From positions 1 through 64,000 of the forward strand of contig JAUMXY010000007.1 in NCBI GenBank assembly GCA_030528885.1: a DNA stretch of 64,000 bases. The letters are read 5' to 3'. Shown one piece after another: positions 8,724 through 17,745 of the stretch (its first letter is position 1; each line of letters opens with the position of its first letter). A program made the position numbers and the translations under genes. This stretch comes from Bacteroidales bacterium (lineage in GTDB: Bacteria > Bacteroidota > Bacteroidia > Bacteroidales > Bacteroidaceae). The notes under the pieces were generated by a model. That model saw only the letters and a list, made by a program, of their open reading frames with translations. It did not search any database and was not told the DNA's origin.

Positions 8724-9911
8724 ATGAATTTTACAAGCGAATACATGGAACAACTGCTCCTCGAGTTTCAAGGCTTATTAGGAAACTGGAGCATCCTGTG
8801 CAAACCCATCATCATCCTGGCCATCCTGCTGCTGGCATGGCTGTCGGACATCGTATGCCGCAAGGGATTTAAGCCGCTGGTGCGAAAGATTGTGCGAAAG
8901 ACAAACTTTTCATGGGACGACATGCTGTTCAACGACCGAGTGCTTGACAACCTGTGCCACATCGTTCCGGCGCTTGTCGTGTACACCCTCCTGCCCATGG
9001 CCTTCTTCGATAAGCCCTTAGTGCTCCTTGCGCTGACCAAGCTGGGCGAAGTCTATCTGCTGGTGATGATACTGAAGCTGCTGCTCTGCTTCCTGCGCTC
9101 CCTCTACCTCATTACAGAAAACCGCAGCAAGGACAGCAACCGACCGCTGAAAGGCATCTACCAGATGGTGCAGGTACTGGTCGTATGCATCGGCGTCATC
9201 CTCGTGTTCAGCATCCTGTTCGGCAAGTCACCTATCGACCTTCTGGTCGGTTTGGGAGCAGCAGCAACAGTGCTGATGCTCATCTTCAAAGACACCATCG
9301 TCGGACTCGTCTCCGGCGTACAGCTGGCAGCCAACGACATGCTGCGCAAGGGCGACTGGATAGCCCTGCCCAAGCACGGAGTGGACGGACGCGTGGAGGA
9401 AGTGAACCTCACCACCGTCAAAGTGCGCAACTGGGACAAGACCATCTACACGATTCCGCCTTATACGCTGGTCAGCGAAGCATTCCAAAACTGGCGAGGC
9501 ATGGAGCAAGACAGCGCAGGACGCAGAGTGAAGCGCCATGTGCGCCTCGACATGAGCACCGTACGCTTCTGCACAAAAGAAGAAAAAGCACGTTACCTGT
9601 CAGAAGGACTGCTGACCAATGAAGAGGCCGCCGGAGAAATCTCCAACAGCACTGTCTTCCGACGCCATCTGATGCAGCACCTGACCCAACGGAAAGATGT
9701 CAACTCCGACATGACCATCATGGTGCGCCAGCTTCAGCCCACAGAGCACGGCCTGCCGCTTGAATTGTACTTCTTCACGGCCGACAAAGACTGGGGCAAG
9801 CACGAGACCGTTCAAGCCGACATCTTCGACTACGTCATCTCCTCCGTTCCCCGTTTCGGACTCCGTGTGTTCCAAAGCCCATCGGGCGAAGATTTAAGGA
9901 AACTATCCTAA
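8724..9911 (+). CDS. MscS-family mechanosensitive ion channel (YbdG/MscM-like)
   Basis: 395 residues. Four or five hydrophobic segments fill the first 200 residues (for example PIIILAILLLAWLSDIVC, IVPALVVYTLLPMAFF, VYLLVMILKLLLCFL, VLVVCIGVILVFSIL). The pore helix region LLVGLGAAATVLMLIFKDTIVGLVSGVQLAANDML is the MscS signature, followed by a cytoplasmic beta domain with GDWIALPKHGVDGRVEEVNLTTVKVRNWD and IPPYTLVSEAFQNWRG. The two latter motifs are characteristic of the YbdG branch (about 415 residues in E. coli). It would act as an inner-membrane emergency valve in osmotic downshock. It is monocistronic, with a convergent terminator behind it. Confidence 0.92.
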   Translation: MNFTSEYMEQLLLEFQGLLGNWSILCKPIIILAILLLAWLSDIVCRKGFKPLVRKIVRKTNFSWDDMLFNDRVLDNLCHIVPALVVYTLLPMAFFDKPLVLLALTKLGEVYLLVMILKLLLCFLRSLYLITENRSKDSNRPLKGIYQMVQVLVVCIGVILVFSILFGKSPIDLLVGLGAAATVLMLIFKDTIVGLVSGVQLAANDMLRKGDWIALPKHGVDGRVEEVNLTTVKVRNWDKTIYTIPPYTLVSEAFQNWRGMEQDSAGRRVKRHVRLDMSTVRFCTKEEKARYLSEGLLTNEEAAGEISNSTVFRRHLMQHLTQRKDVNSDMTIMVRQLQPTEHGLPLELYFFTADKDWGKHETVQADIFDYVISSVPRFGLRVFQSPSGEDLRKLS

Positions 9912-9913
9912 CC

Positions 9914-9960
9914 GAAAAATCAGCGGAGGGACATCGCGATGCCTCTCCGCCGATTTTTCT
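9914..9960. terminator. Bidirectional terminator between the MscS gene and comM
   Basis: GAAAAATC-GCGGAG and CTCCGC-GATTTTTC form a long stem with A-rich and T-rich flanks on both strands, placed between two convergent stop codons. Confidence 0.75.
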
Positions 9961-9961
9961 C

Positions 9962-11509
9962 TCATTCCACCCAATTCTCTCTATCTAGATTTCTATATCC
10001 TATTGCCTCAGCGATGTGGTGACTCTGCACCTGCTCAACTCCTTCAAGGTCGGCGATGGTACGTGAGACCTTAAGGATGCGGTCATAGGCACGGGCTGAA
10101 AGAGTGAACTTCTTCATGGCGGTGCGCAGAAGGTTGAGAGCCGCATCGTCGAGCTGCACATACTTCTGCAACAGCGAGGTGTTCATCTGAGCATTGCAAT
10201 GCACACCCTTAACGTCTTGGTATCGCTCCACCTGTATCTGGCGCGCCTTGAGCACTCGCTCGCGTATGGCTGACGACGGTTCCCCTTTGGGTGACTTAGC
10301 CATATCCTCGAACGGCACGCTTTCCACTTCAACCTGCAAGTCGATACGGTCCATGAGCGGTCCGCTGATTTTGTTCATGTAGCGCTGTATCTGCGCTGGA
10401 GTACAGACGCAACTGCGGGTCGGATGGTGGTGATAGCCACAGGGACAGGGGTTCATGCTCGCAACAAGCATGAAGAAACAAGGAAGGGTGAGACTGTATC
10501 GGGAACGGGAGATGGTAATGATACGATCTTCAAGGGGTTGCCGAAGCGTCTCGAGAACTGAGCGACTGAACTCAGGCAGCTCGTCGAGAAAGAGCACGCC
10601 ATGATGCGCCAAGCAAATTTCTCCAGGCATAAAGGTGTTGCCACCACCAACAAGGGCTACATCAGACACGGTATGATGCGGGGCGCGGAAGGGGCGCTGG
10701 CTTATCAGCGAGTCCTCTTTCTTCAATTTCCCTGCAATGGAATGTATCTGTGTCGTCTCAAGGCTCTCGCTCAACGTGAGAGGGGGCAAGATGGAGGGAA
10801 GGCGTTTCGCCATCATGGACTTGCCACACCCGGGACTGCCCACAAGGATGATGTTATGTCCGCCTGCAGCTGCCACCTCAAAGGCACGCTTAACGTTTTC
10901 TTGCCCGCGCACTTCATCGAAATCGATGTCGTAACAGAAGAGGTGGGAATAAAACTCTTCGCGGGTATTGACATGAGTAGGCTCGATAGAAAGGGAACCA
11001 TTGAAAAAGCCTACGATATCGTTGAGATGACTGACGCCATAGACTTTGAGCTTGTTGACAACAGCAGCCTCGCGGGCATTTTCTGCGGGAACGAACAAGG
11101 CTTCATAGCCCATCTCTCGTGCCTTGACAGATATTGGCAAGACACCTTTGACAGGCAGGATGCTCCCGTCAAGCCCCAGTTCGCCAACAAACATGTAACG
11201 GTCGGGGGTCTCTATCTTCAAAAACTCAAAGGAGAGCATCACGCCTACAGCCATAGGCAAGTCGAAACCTGAGCCTTCCTTCCGCACGTCGGCTGGTGCC
11301 AAATTGACGACAACAGACCTGAAGGGGGCTTTGTAACCATTGACACGAAGGGCAGACTGCACTCGTTCTTGACTCTCTTTCACAGCATTGTCGGGCAGTC
11401 CCACAATGGAAAAGCGCGAGTTTTGTCCTCCATCGAAGTTATCCACCTCGATAGTCACTTCCATGGCCTCCAAGCCTGACAATGTTGCGCTATGAACCTT
11501 TGCCAGCAT
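9962..11509 (-). CDS. comM: YifB/ComM family AAA ATPase (Mg-chelatase-like)
   Basis: 515 residues from ATG 11509 (MLAKVHSATLSGLEAMEV); a longer in-frame extension overlaps the upstream gene and is not credible. It has an N-terminal LonC-like domain (FSIVGLPDNAVKESQERV, NLAPADVRKEGSGFDLP), an AAA domain with Walker A GSPGCGKS near residue 223, HHGVLFLDELPEF as Walker B, and a C-terminal Mg-chelatase domain with zinc-like cysteines MNPCPCGYHHHPTRSC. ComM is a hexameric helicase that promotes branch migration during natural transformation. It is the last gene of a minus-strand run, five bases after the thioredoxin-fold lipoprotein gene. DprA and ComF, also competence-linked, are encoded later in the window. 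Confidence 0.93.
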   Translation of the reverse strand: MLAKVHSATLSGLEAMEVTIEVDNFDGGQNSRFSIVGLPDNAVKESQERVQSALRVNGYKAPFRSVVVNLAPADVRKEGSGFDLPMAVGVMLSFEFLKIETPDRYMFVGELGLDGSILPVKGVLPISVKAREMGYEALFVPAENAREAAVVNKLKVYGVSHLNDIVGFFNGSLSIEPTHVNTREEFYSHLFCYDIDFDEVRGQENVKRAFEVAAAGGHNIILVGSPGCGKSMMAKRLPSILPPLTLSESLETTQIHSIAGKLKKEDSLISQRPFRAPHHTVSDVALVGGGNTFMPGEICLAHHGVLFLDELPEFSRSVLETLRQPLEDRIITISRSRYSLTLPCFFMLVASMNPCPCGYHHHPTRSCVCTPAQIQRYMNKISGPLMDRIDLQVEVESVPFEDMAKSPKGEPSSAIRERVLKARQIQVERYQDVKGVHCNAQMNTSLLQKYVQLDDAALNLLRTAMKKFTLSARAYDRILKVSRTIADLEGVEQVQSHHIAEAIGYRNLDRENWVE

Positions 11510-11514
11510 AGTGA

Positions 11515-12561
11515 TTAAGGGGTATTGCTTTCTTTTCCCAAGTATTTCTCTAGCATCTTGTCTATTCCCTGCACGTCGCGGCTTCGCTCCAGCACCTGAT
11601 GATTCTTGTCGGTAAGCAGATAGAGGGGGACAGCATCTATGCCAAGGTGGCGTATGGCGGGTGACTCGAAAGCAAGTCCGTCGCAATAGTGCTCTATGCC
11701 GTTGACGGTGTCGGGGCGGATGGCGTCCTCCCATCGGTATCGCTGTATGTCAAGCGAAATGGCAACGATGCGCAGGCTGTCGGTGTCTTTGTATTTTCCG
11801 CTTGCGCTCCTCAGCTTCCACAGCACGTCATAGCCTCCCGACTGCCAGGTGGACCAGAGGGCAATGAGGTTGTACTCTTTGGTCTGATGCCACAGAGGGG
11901 TGGATGTCTTGTCTTTCTGCACAAGGAGTGGATTGGGGAGTGTCTTGCCAGGCTGTCCCTGCTCGGCTATGGCTATCTTGCTTTCTAAATCGAGCAGATA
12001 GTGGCTGTGCGGCTGTTTCTGCTTGATGACACGCAACAATTCGGTTGTCTCGGTTGCGCTGACGTTCTCGTTCTGAACGAAGTACTGATCGAGCAGATAG
12101 ATGGCTGCCTGTGTGTGTGGATGCTCTTGGATGTAGCTGCGCGCGGTGGCGGTGAGCTCGGTCGGATTTTGGTCGTAGGTGTCCTGACGGAACTGATTCA
12201 TGAGATGGTTCTCATCACTGCCCTTGACGGTATAGCTCTTCAGGTCGTTGGCTGTCGCTGTGTAGGTGAGGTCTTCACCTGGCCCTACGAATATCACCTG
12301 CTCCATGCCGTTGGGAAGGACGAGGATGCAGGGCTTGACGCGGCTTGCCTGTCCACGGTAAAGGAAACGGCCAGCCTGCAGGGTGAGCGTGTCAATCCGA
12401 GCTTCGTCTCCTGACAGGTTGTAGATGTAGAGCTGACCTGCCTGCATGTCGCTGAAGCTGCCTCGGATGCGGAAGGAGTTTCCATCCTGTCCGCATGAGG
12501 TCAGCGCCAGCATGATGGCTGCATATATATATAATATGTGTAGATGGCGTTTCACTATCAC
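11515..12561 (-). CDS. Thioredoxin-fold lipoprotein with DUF4369-type N-terminal domain, lacking the CXXC motif
   Basis: 348 residues, starting at GTG 12561 whose bases overlap the upstream TGA as GTGA; GTG 12555 is an alternative. A lipobox LALTSC follows a short hydrophobic stretch. Residues about 25-130 form a beta-rich DUF4369-like domain (FRIRGSFSDMQAGQLYIYNL). The C-terminal half has thioredoxin-fold landmarks: LIALWSTWQSGGYDVLWKL in place of the active-site loop, then LRIVAISLDIQ and the cis-proline region GIDAVPLYLL. The expected WCxxC has no cysteine, so classical disulfide exchange is unlikely. Probably a periplasmic-facing structural or chaperone-like member of the TlpA/AhpC-like group. 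Confidence 0.8.
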   Translation of the reverse strand: MIVKRHLHILYIYAAIMLALTSCGQDGNSFRIRGSFSDMQAGQLYIYNLSGDEARIDTLTLQAGRFLYRGQASRVKPCILVLPNGMEQVIFVGPGEDLTYTATANDLKSYTVKGSDENHLMNQFRQDTYDQNPTELTATARSYIQEHPHTQAAIYLLDQYFVQNENVSATETTELLRVIKQKQPHSHYLLDLESKIAIAEQGQPGKTLPNPLLVQKDKTSTPLWHQTKEYNLIALWSTWQSGGYDVLWKLRSASGKYKDTDSLRIVAISLDIQRYRWEDAIRPDTVNGIEHYCDGLAFESPAIRHLGIDAVPLYLLTDKNHQVLERSRDVQGIDKMLEKYLGKESNTP

Positions 12562-14234
12562 ATGTTGTAGTCAGAGAATTCAGCGTCGTTAGCAGCTCTC
12601 TTTGCCAGTGAGGGGTCGAGGGCAATGGCTTTGGCGAGGTTGTCTTTCGCCTCGTCTTTCTTCTCCATGCGAGCAGCAAGCACGGCACGCAGATAGTAAG
12701 TCATCGCATCGGGAGTCTTGATGTTGCTGAGGGTCTTGAGCGCATCGGCATAGTCTTGCGACAGGATGTTGGCGAGCGCAGCACTGTTGTTGGCGGTCTT
12801 CATCATCTTAGCTGAAGCCTGGCTGTACTTGCCCTGTGCCACGTAGAGGTGACCCAGCGCCTCATCAAAGTTGTTAGCATTAACACCTTTGGCAATGTAC
12901 ATCTCGGCATCGCTGAACTGGCTGTTCTGGATGGCTATCATGCCGAGGTTGACGTTGGGTTCGGCCGCGTTGGCATTGACACTGAGCGCCTGACGGAAGT
13001 AGCGCTGCGCGTTGTCGATGTCGCCTTTGCGCATGGCGAGTTCGCCCAGATTGTTGTAAGCGCGATAGTCGTTGGGATAAAGCGCTGCAGTCTTCTTGAG
13101 GATAGCTTCTTTCTGTGCATCTTCAGCTGTCAGCACGTTGGCAGCATAGATGAGTTCTTCTACGCTGAGCTTCGAAGCATCCTCACCTACCAATGCGAGG
13201 ATGGCGTCGTCGCTGCGGCCTATCACGTCGTAGTTAATGACCATGCGCGCGCGGCGGAGTTCGGGAAGAACGGCATCAGCCAATTCTTTGTACACCACTG
13301 CCACGTTTCGTATCTCCCGCTCTCGCTGCTCAGGGTCTTGGTACATGGAAAGCACGCGGATGATAATGTCTTTGTCGGGCAGATTGGACTGTGACACAAG
13401 TTCTTGGAATCCCTCCCAGTCTTCAGCAGTGTACTTAGAATCGATATGGGCAGCAAGCTGCGCTTTCTTCAGCTGCTGGTTTACATAGCCTTCAGACACT
13501 TCGCTGCGCTTTTCCGCCAGCTTTTCGTTCATGGCAAAAGCACCGTCGGGGGATGCGTAGGCGCTCACCTCGATGTTATTGAGCACAAGGCTCTGCTCAT
13601 CGCTCTTGATGTTCTTCAGTGTAGCGATGAAGTCCTGCACGTTCTTGCTGTTCAGCTCGCTGCCGCGCAGGTTTGCCTGACCAATGAGGAACTTCACTGC
13701 AGCCTCCTGCTTCTGGCTGATGACACGCTGGAAGTTGTCGGGCGCCACGCCAAAGTTGGCAGTCTTGGCGGTCTTAGTTATCAGAGCCGCTGTGCACTGC
13801 GTGCCATAGCCAATCTTCACCGTGGGCATCTTGATGACCTTGTTGCCCTTGCGAGCATTGAACTGCATGAACAGCTCGCTCTTCTCCATGCCCTCTTGGA
13901 ATGGAACGCTGAAGCGCATCGTTGCGTGACCGCCATTCTTGTAAGAGATGATGGTGTTGTTAGCCTCAACTTTCTCTCCCTGAATGGTAAAGCTCTCGCC
14001 AGCAGCAGCGCCGCCTTCCCACTTGAGCACAGGCGTGCAAGCTATCACAGCCTTCTTGTGCATCACCTTGGCTGGCACGTTGATGCTGATGGTTGCAGGC
14101 ACCTCGCCCGCAATGTATTCGAGCGGTGTGGGCGAAACCGCAAAATTGTTGGATACAAGTGTCTTCTGATTCCCGCATCCTGTCAGGATGAGGGTAGCCA
14201 ATGCTGGCAACAGCAGGTAAATGTTTTTCTTCAT
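12558..14234 (-). CDS. TPR-containing lipoprotein with OmpA-like segment
   Basis: 558 residues with a lipoprotein signal (LATLILTGC). Residues about 30-180 are a beta-rich domain. Residues about 210-320 include VSAYASPDGAFAMNEKLAEKRSE, resembling the peptidoglycan-interacting OmpA C-terminal pattern, though it is imperfect. From about residue 370 there are consecutive TPR helices (YRAYNNLGELAMRKGDIDNAQRYFRQAL; EPNVNLGMIAIQNSQFSDAEMYI; ALGHLYVAQGKYSQASAKM). Such proteins are common in Bacteroidales outer membranes and are usually annotated only as tetratricopeptide proteins. It overlaps the following lipoprotein gene by four bases, implying translational coupling. A role in envelope scaffolding is inferred. 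Confidence 0.8.
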   Translation of the reverse strand: MKKNIYLLLPALATLILTGCGNQKTLVSNNFAVSPTPLEYIAGEVPATISINVPAKVMHKKAVIACTPVLKWEGGAAAGESFTIQGEKVEANNTIISYKNGGHATMRFSVPFQEGMEKSELFMQFNARKGNKVIKMPTVKIGYGTQCTAALITKTAKTANFGVAPDNFQRVISQKQEAAVKFLIGQANLRGSELNSKNVQDFIATLKNIKSDEQSLVLNNIEVSAYASPDGAFAMNEKLAEKRSEVSEGYVNQQLKKAQLAAHIDSKYTAEDWEGFQELVSQSNLPDKDIIIRVLSMYQDPEQREREIRNVAVVYKELADAVLPELRRARMVINYDVIGRSDDAILALVGEDASKLSVEELIYAANVLTAEDAQKEAILKKTAALYPNDYRAYNNLGELAMRKGDIDNAQRYFRQALSVNANAAEPNVNLGMIAIQNSQFSDAEMYIAKGVNANNFDEALGHLYVAQGKYSQASAKMMKTANNSAALANILSQDYADALKTLSNIKTPDAMTYYLRAVLAARMEKKDEAKDNLAKAIALDPSLAKRAANDAEFSDYNM

Positions 14235-14261
14235 ATCTGTAATTATTAAATTATTTCACTT

Positions 14262-15497
14262 TCATTGTCTTCGAGTATATTTCTTGCTCAGACTCCGCAC
14301 AGGATACCACACAGAGAGGAAACCAACGGCAAGCACCGTCAGAAGCACCAGAAGCACATCGGCGGCATGAACGCTGACAGGATAGGCATCGATGATGTAG
14401 CTTCCCTCGCTGCTGCCAAAGCGTATCAGCCCAAACTCCTGCTGCAAGAAGCAGAGAACGAGACCGCACACAATGCCTGCCACAGCGCCAAGCAGACATA
14501 TCAGCCAACCTTCCAGAAGAAAGATGGTGCTAATCAGCTTGTCATCTGCACCAAGGTTACGCAGAATCATCACATCATTCTTCTTGTCAATAATCAGCAT
14601 CGACAAAGAGCCTATGACATTGAAGCAGGCTATGGCAAGGATGAAGGTGAGAAAGATGTACGATATCAGCTTCTCTATCTTCATAATCTTAAAAGTATCC
14701 TCCTGCTGCTCATACCTGTCCAGCACCCTATAACCATCGCCCAGGCTCTCCTCTATCTGCGATTTGGCCGAAGCAATATCCACCTCCTCGCCCAGTTTCA
14801 GCTCCACGGCCGACACATACCCTTGCCTCTCGAACAGGCGGCGCGTGAAAGCGAGGTTCGTAATGACATAGCCTGAGTCATACTTCTTCTGCTTCACCAT
14901 AAAGCCCACCTTAGGCGAAAAGAGTTCCTCTCTGTTCAGGCTCTCCATCGGATTGGACAGGTCTATGCGTTCTCCCTTTCGAGGAGCATACACCTGAATG
15001 GGCGAAGAGAAATCGGCAGGCAATCCCAGTTGCAATAGCAAGTTACTGCCCAAGATGCCATAGTCCAGCACATCGGCCTGAAGTTCAAACACTCCATCGC
15101 CAAACAGAATGTCATCTATGTCTGTCAGTTCATCAAAGTTCTCCTCCACACCCTTCACCGTCACCATAGCCTGCCTGTTGTTAATCATCAGCAAAGCATT
15201 ATCTTCCAGCGTCTCTGTATAGACCGCAACAGCAGGATTTTCCTTCAGCCGCACCAGTTCATCTGCATCAGCTGGCATGAACTTCCCTTCCGAAGGCACC
15301 ACCTTCAGCTCGGGGTCGAAAGCCGTAAACAAGCCCGACACCATATCCTGAAAGCCATTGAACACAGACAAGATGCACACCAGCGCTGCCGTAGCAATGG
15401 CAACGCCACATACCGAAACACCCGATATGATGTTGATGGCATGATGCGACTTCTTCGACAGAAGATAACGGAGCGCTATGTGGAATGACACCTTCAT
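14262..15497 (-). CDS. FtsX-like ABC transporter permease (LolC/LolE type)
   Basis: 411 residues from ATG 15497 (MKVSFHIALRYLLSKKSHHAIN); upstream in-frame codons are not needed. It has the LolC/E topology: one membrane segment near the N-terminus (IISGVSVCGVAIATAALVCILSVFNG), a large periplasmic loop of about 200 residues (MacB-like), and three C-terminal membrane segments (LISYIFLTFILAIACFNVIGSLSM; WLICLLGAVAGIVCGLVLCFL; VLLVLLTVLAVGFLSVWYP). The KKNDVMILRNLGAD signature after the second segment couples to the ATPase. In Bacteroidota a single such protein usually serves lipoprotein release. The ATPase partner is not in the window. It lies just upstream of two lipoprotein genes. Confidence 0.88.
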   Translation of the reverse strand: MKVSFHIALRYLLSKKSHHAINIISGVSVCGVAIATAALVCILSVFNGFQDMVSGLFTAFDPELKVVPSEGKFMPADADELVRLKENPAVAVYTETLEDNALLMINNRQAMVTVKGVEENFDELTDIDDILFGDGVFELQADVLDYGILGSNLLLQLGLPADFSSPIQVYAPRKGERIDLSNPMESLNREELFSPKVGFMVKQKKYDSGYVITNLAFTRRLFERQGYVSAVELKLGEEVDIASAKSQIEESLGDGYRVLDRYEQQEDTFKIMKIEKLISYIFLTFILAIACFNVIGSLSMLIIDKKNDVMILRNLGADDKLISTIFLLEGWLICLLGAVAGIVCGLVLCFLQQEFGLIRFGSSEGSYIIDAYPVSVHAADVLLVLLTVLAVGFLSVWYPVRSLSKKYTRRQ

Positions 15498-15592
15498 GAA
15501 CCCAAATTCTTGCACAGCCAAAGAAGCGAAGCGACCTGCCTTGCCCCAGCAGAAAGCCGCGGCATTGCCCCTCACTCCCGACTCTCCTTTTG

Positions 15593-15931
15593 CTATTTCT
15601 CCTTCAACAGCTCATCAATCTTCTCCACATAGTCCAGCGAGTCATCCAGAAAGAACTTCAGCTCAGGAATGATGCGCAGCTGATGACGCTCCAGCTTTCC
15701 CAGCTCAAAGCGAATCTCCGCTGCATGGTCATTCACATTCTTCAGCACCTCCTCAGCCCTGCTCGAAGGGAAAACGCTCAGATAAGCCTTCGCCACACTC
15801 AAATCGGGGCTGATGCGCACCACACTCACGCTCACCAGCAGATTTCTCGTCTGTCGGGTCTGCGCTTGAAAGATATTGCTCAAGTCCTTCTGAATCAGAC
15901 GAGCAATTTTATTCTGTCTTGTTGTTTCCAT
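15593..15931 (-). CDS. rbfA: Ribosome-binding factor A
   Basis: 112 residues from ATG 15931 (METTRQNKIARLIQKDLSNIF). The KH-like RbfA fold is evident: VSVVRISPDLSVAKAYLSVFP, then LGKLERHQLRIIPELKFFLDDSLDYVEKIDELL, the last being the family C-terminal signature (hxPxLxFxxDxSxxxxxxIxxLL). RbfA binds the 30S subunit and helps mature the 16S 5' end, especially in the cold. Length is typical. It precedes the permease gene by 95 bases on the same strand. Confidence 0.95.
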   Translation of the reverse strand: METTRQNKIARLIQKDLSNIFQAQTRQTRNLLVSVSVVRISPDLSVAKAYLSVFPSSRAEEVLKNVNDHAAEIRFELGKLERHQLRIIPELKFFLDDSLDYVEKIDELLKEK

Positions 15932-15972
15932 ATCTATATTAAGCATTAAAAGATACAAGAGCCGCTTTCTCT

Positions 15973-16611
15973 TCAGCCCCTCACCTTCTTGATGATACTC
16001 AACCCATCCCGCAACGGAAGAATCACTTTCTCCACCCTTTCATCCTTTGCCACCACATCGTTGAAAGCCTTGATGCCCAGCGTCTGCGGGTCGTGCGCAT
16101 CCTCCTCCACCACATGGCCATCCCACAGCGTGTTGTCCGCCAGGATGTATCCTCCCACATTCAGATGACTCAGCGCCATCTCATAATACTCCACATATCG
16201 GCGCTTGTCGCCATCAATAAACACCATGTCAAACATCAGCCCCAGCCTCGGCACCACTTCCATCGCATCGCCAATGTGCATGGTGATTCTGTCTGCCCAA
16301 GGAGAGTTCTGAAACCATGGCAACGTGAAGTCCTCCTGTTCGTCATTGATTTCCACCGTATGCAGATGCGCGCCATCCTCCAGTCCCTCAGCTATGCACA
16401 GCCCCGAATAGCCCGAATACGTGCCTATCTCCAGCACCAGCTTCGGGCGCACCATCCCCACCAGCATCTTCAGCAACCGACCCTGCAAATGCCCGCTCGC
16501 CATCCGCCCGTACAGCAGATGCAGCTGCGTAGCCCGCCACAGACGATGCATATAGTCACTCTCCTCATCAATATGCTGGAGAATGTAATCATCTAACTTT
16601 TCTTTTTCCAT
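15973..16611 (-). CDS. SAM-dependent O-methyltransferase (YrrM/TrmR type)
   Basis: 212 residues. Class I methyltransferase of the catechol-O-methyltransferase-like family: motif I LVLEIGTYSGYSGLCIAEGL, acidic VEIND after strand 2, GDAMEVVPRL, metal-binding FDMVFIDGDKRRYVEYYE, and DNTLWDGHVVE. The bacterial YrrM branch includes TrmR, which methylates 5-hydroxyuridine in tRNA, while others methylate small catechols. The short length and lack of signal peptide fit a cytoplasmic enzyme. It lies 41 bases upstream of rbfA on the same strand; a tRNA target would fit that neighbour but is inferred. Confidence 0.88.
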   Translation of the reverse strand: MEKEKLDDYILQHIDEESDYMHRLWRATQLHLLYGRMASGHLQGRLLKMLVGMVRPKLVLEIGTYSGYSGLCIAEGLEDGAHLHTVEINDEQEDFTLPWFQNSPWADRITMHIGDAMEVVPRLGLMFDMVFIDGDKRRYVEYYEMALSHLNVGGYILADNTLWDGHVVEEDAHDPQTLGIKAFNDVVAKDERVEKVILPLRDGLSIIKKVRG

Positions 16612-16694
16612 TCCTTAGGGTTAAAAGTGTAGGGGTTAGAGTAAAGGATTGAGAGGCTAAAGGAATAAAGGCAAAACAAAATTCCGCGGCGAAG

Positions 16695-17114
16695 CTACAT
16701 CGCCTTCAAAGCCTCTATTGCCAACCGATAGCTGTCCAAGCCAAAACCGCAAATTACACCCACACATGCACAGCTAATCATCGACTTATGCCTGAACTCC
16801 TCACGCTGGTGCACATTCGAGATATGCACTTCCACCACAGGCGACTTCACCCCGCGGATAGCATCTTGCAGCGCAATGCTCGTATGCGTGTATGCGCCAG
16901 CATTCAGCACTATGCCATCCCACTCAAAGCCCACCTCATGAATCTTGTCTATCAGTTCTCCCTCCACATTCGACTGAAAGTAGGCCAGTTCCACATCAGG
17001 ATACATCCCCTTCAGTTCAACCAGATAGTCCTCAAAGCCGCGGCTGCCATAGATGCCTGGCTCGCGCTTGCCCAGCAGATTCAAGTTCGGTCCATTCAGA
17101 ATCAGTATCTTCAT
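16695..17114 (-). CDS. aroQ: Type II 3-dehydroquinate dehydratase
   Basis: 139 residues from ATG 17114 (MKILILNGPNLNLLGKREPGIYG). Signatures of the dodecameric type II enzyme are present: the N-terminal ILNGPNLNLLGKREPxIYG with catalytic Tyr, the FQSNVEGELIDKIHE segment, GIVLNAGAYTHTSIALQDAI, and VEVHISNVHQREEFRHKSMIS containing the catalytic His. It dehydrates 3-dehydroquinate to 3-dehydroshikimate in the shikimate pathway. Length is typical (about 140-150). First gene of the minus-strand run, with a -7 element just upstream. Confidence 0.96.
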   Translation of the reverse strand: MKILILNGPNLNLLGKREPGIYGSRGFEDYLVELKGMYPDVELAYFQSNVEGELIDKIHEVGFEWDGIVLNAGAYTHTSIALQDAIRGVKSPVVEVHISNVHQREEFRHKSMISCACVGVICGFGLDSYRLAIEALKAM

Positions 17115-17139
17115 TGTTCTTTTCTTTTCATTTTGTTTG

Positions 17140-17147
17140 CAAAGATA
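17140..17147 (-). promoter_or_regulatory. -7 element of aroQ
   Basis: TATCTTTG on the minus strand, 25 bases before ATG 17114. A TTTG at 17160-17163 is too close (12 bases) to be a normal -33 box. Confidence 0.45.
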
Positions 17148-17354
17148 GGACTTTTTTCTCAAACACTAATAATAAACAATGTGGTAAATTACCAACACGC
17201 CCACTTTCACGGGGCTGCACAAAGCCGAAAACCTCTATTTCTACGAATAAATGTTAAATGCGCTTCTATTTTGAAACTTTCCGATATTGAAATGTTGCGA
17301 TATTCGTCCCCATCCCTTTACTTTGCAGCAGAATCTAATTGCATTACCATCCAC

Positions 17355-17738
17355 ATGAAAAGAAAAGACAACACACTCACCAAGGTAGAGTTTCAAGTCA
17401 TGTCCATCCTCTGGGACATCAACCATTCCGCCTGCGCATGGGACATACTCGAGCGCTACGAAGAACCCAAACCCGCCTACACCACCATCGCCACCTACCT
17501 GAAAGTGCTGTACGAAAAAGGCTATGTGGATTACTTCAAGAACAAGGGCGAGGGCAAGACCCACATGTATGTAGCCAAAGTTACCCGAGCAGAATACACT
17601 CGCATGACGATGCAGGAAGTGAAGAAAAGCTTCTTCGCCGGGAGCATCAAATCCATGTTCAGCTACTTCGTCAAGGAAGAGCAGCTCTCTGTTCAGGAAA
17701 TCAAAGAAATACTCAATCTCATAGAAAAAGAAGACTGA
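17355..17738 (+). CDS. BlaI/MecI/CopY-family transcriptional repressor
   Basis: 127 residues from ATG 17355 (MKRKDNTLTKVEFQVMSILWD). Winged-helix BlaI signature: LTKVEFQVMSILWDINHSACAWDIL, KPAYTTIATYLKVLYEKGYVD (recognition helix) and KGEGKTHMYVAKVTRAEY, followed by the dimerisation helices. An upstream in-frame extension exists but is out of line with the family. BlaI repressors are inactivated by cleavage by a partner M56 protease of the BlaR1/MecR1 type, and a gene of that type follows seven bases downstream. Bacteroidota have many such pairs that do not control beta-lactamase; no resistance gene is nearby. The signal sensed is unknown. Confidence 0.92.
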   Translation: MKRKDNTLTKVEFQVMSILWDINHSACAWDILERYEEPKPAYTTIATYLKVLYEKGYVDYFKNKGEGKTHMYVAKVTRAEYTRMTMQEVKKSFFAGSIKSMFSYFVKEEQLSVQEIKEILNLIEKED

Positions 17739-17745
17739 CACCACC

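Noticed and set aside
17140..17163. A full promoter for aroQ with -33 box
   Set aside because: The -7 element is good but the nearest TTTG is only 12 bases away, so I kept only the -7 element.
17339..17745. Frame 2 extension upstream of the M56 frameshift as a single long gene
   Set aside because: That reading overlaps the BlaI-like gene out of frame and lacks the family's first helix; the correct first helix begins at 17746 in the other frame.
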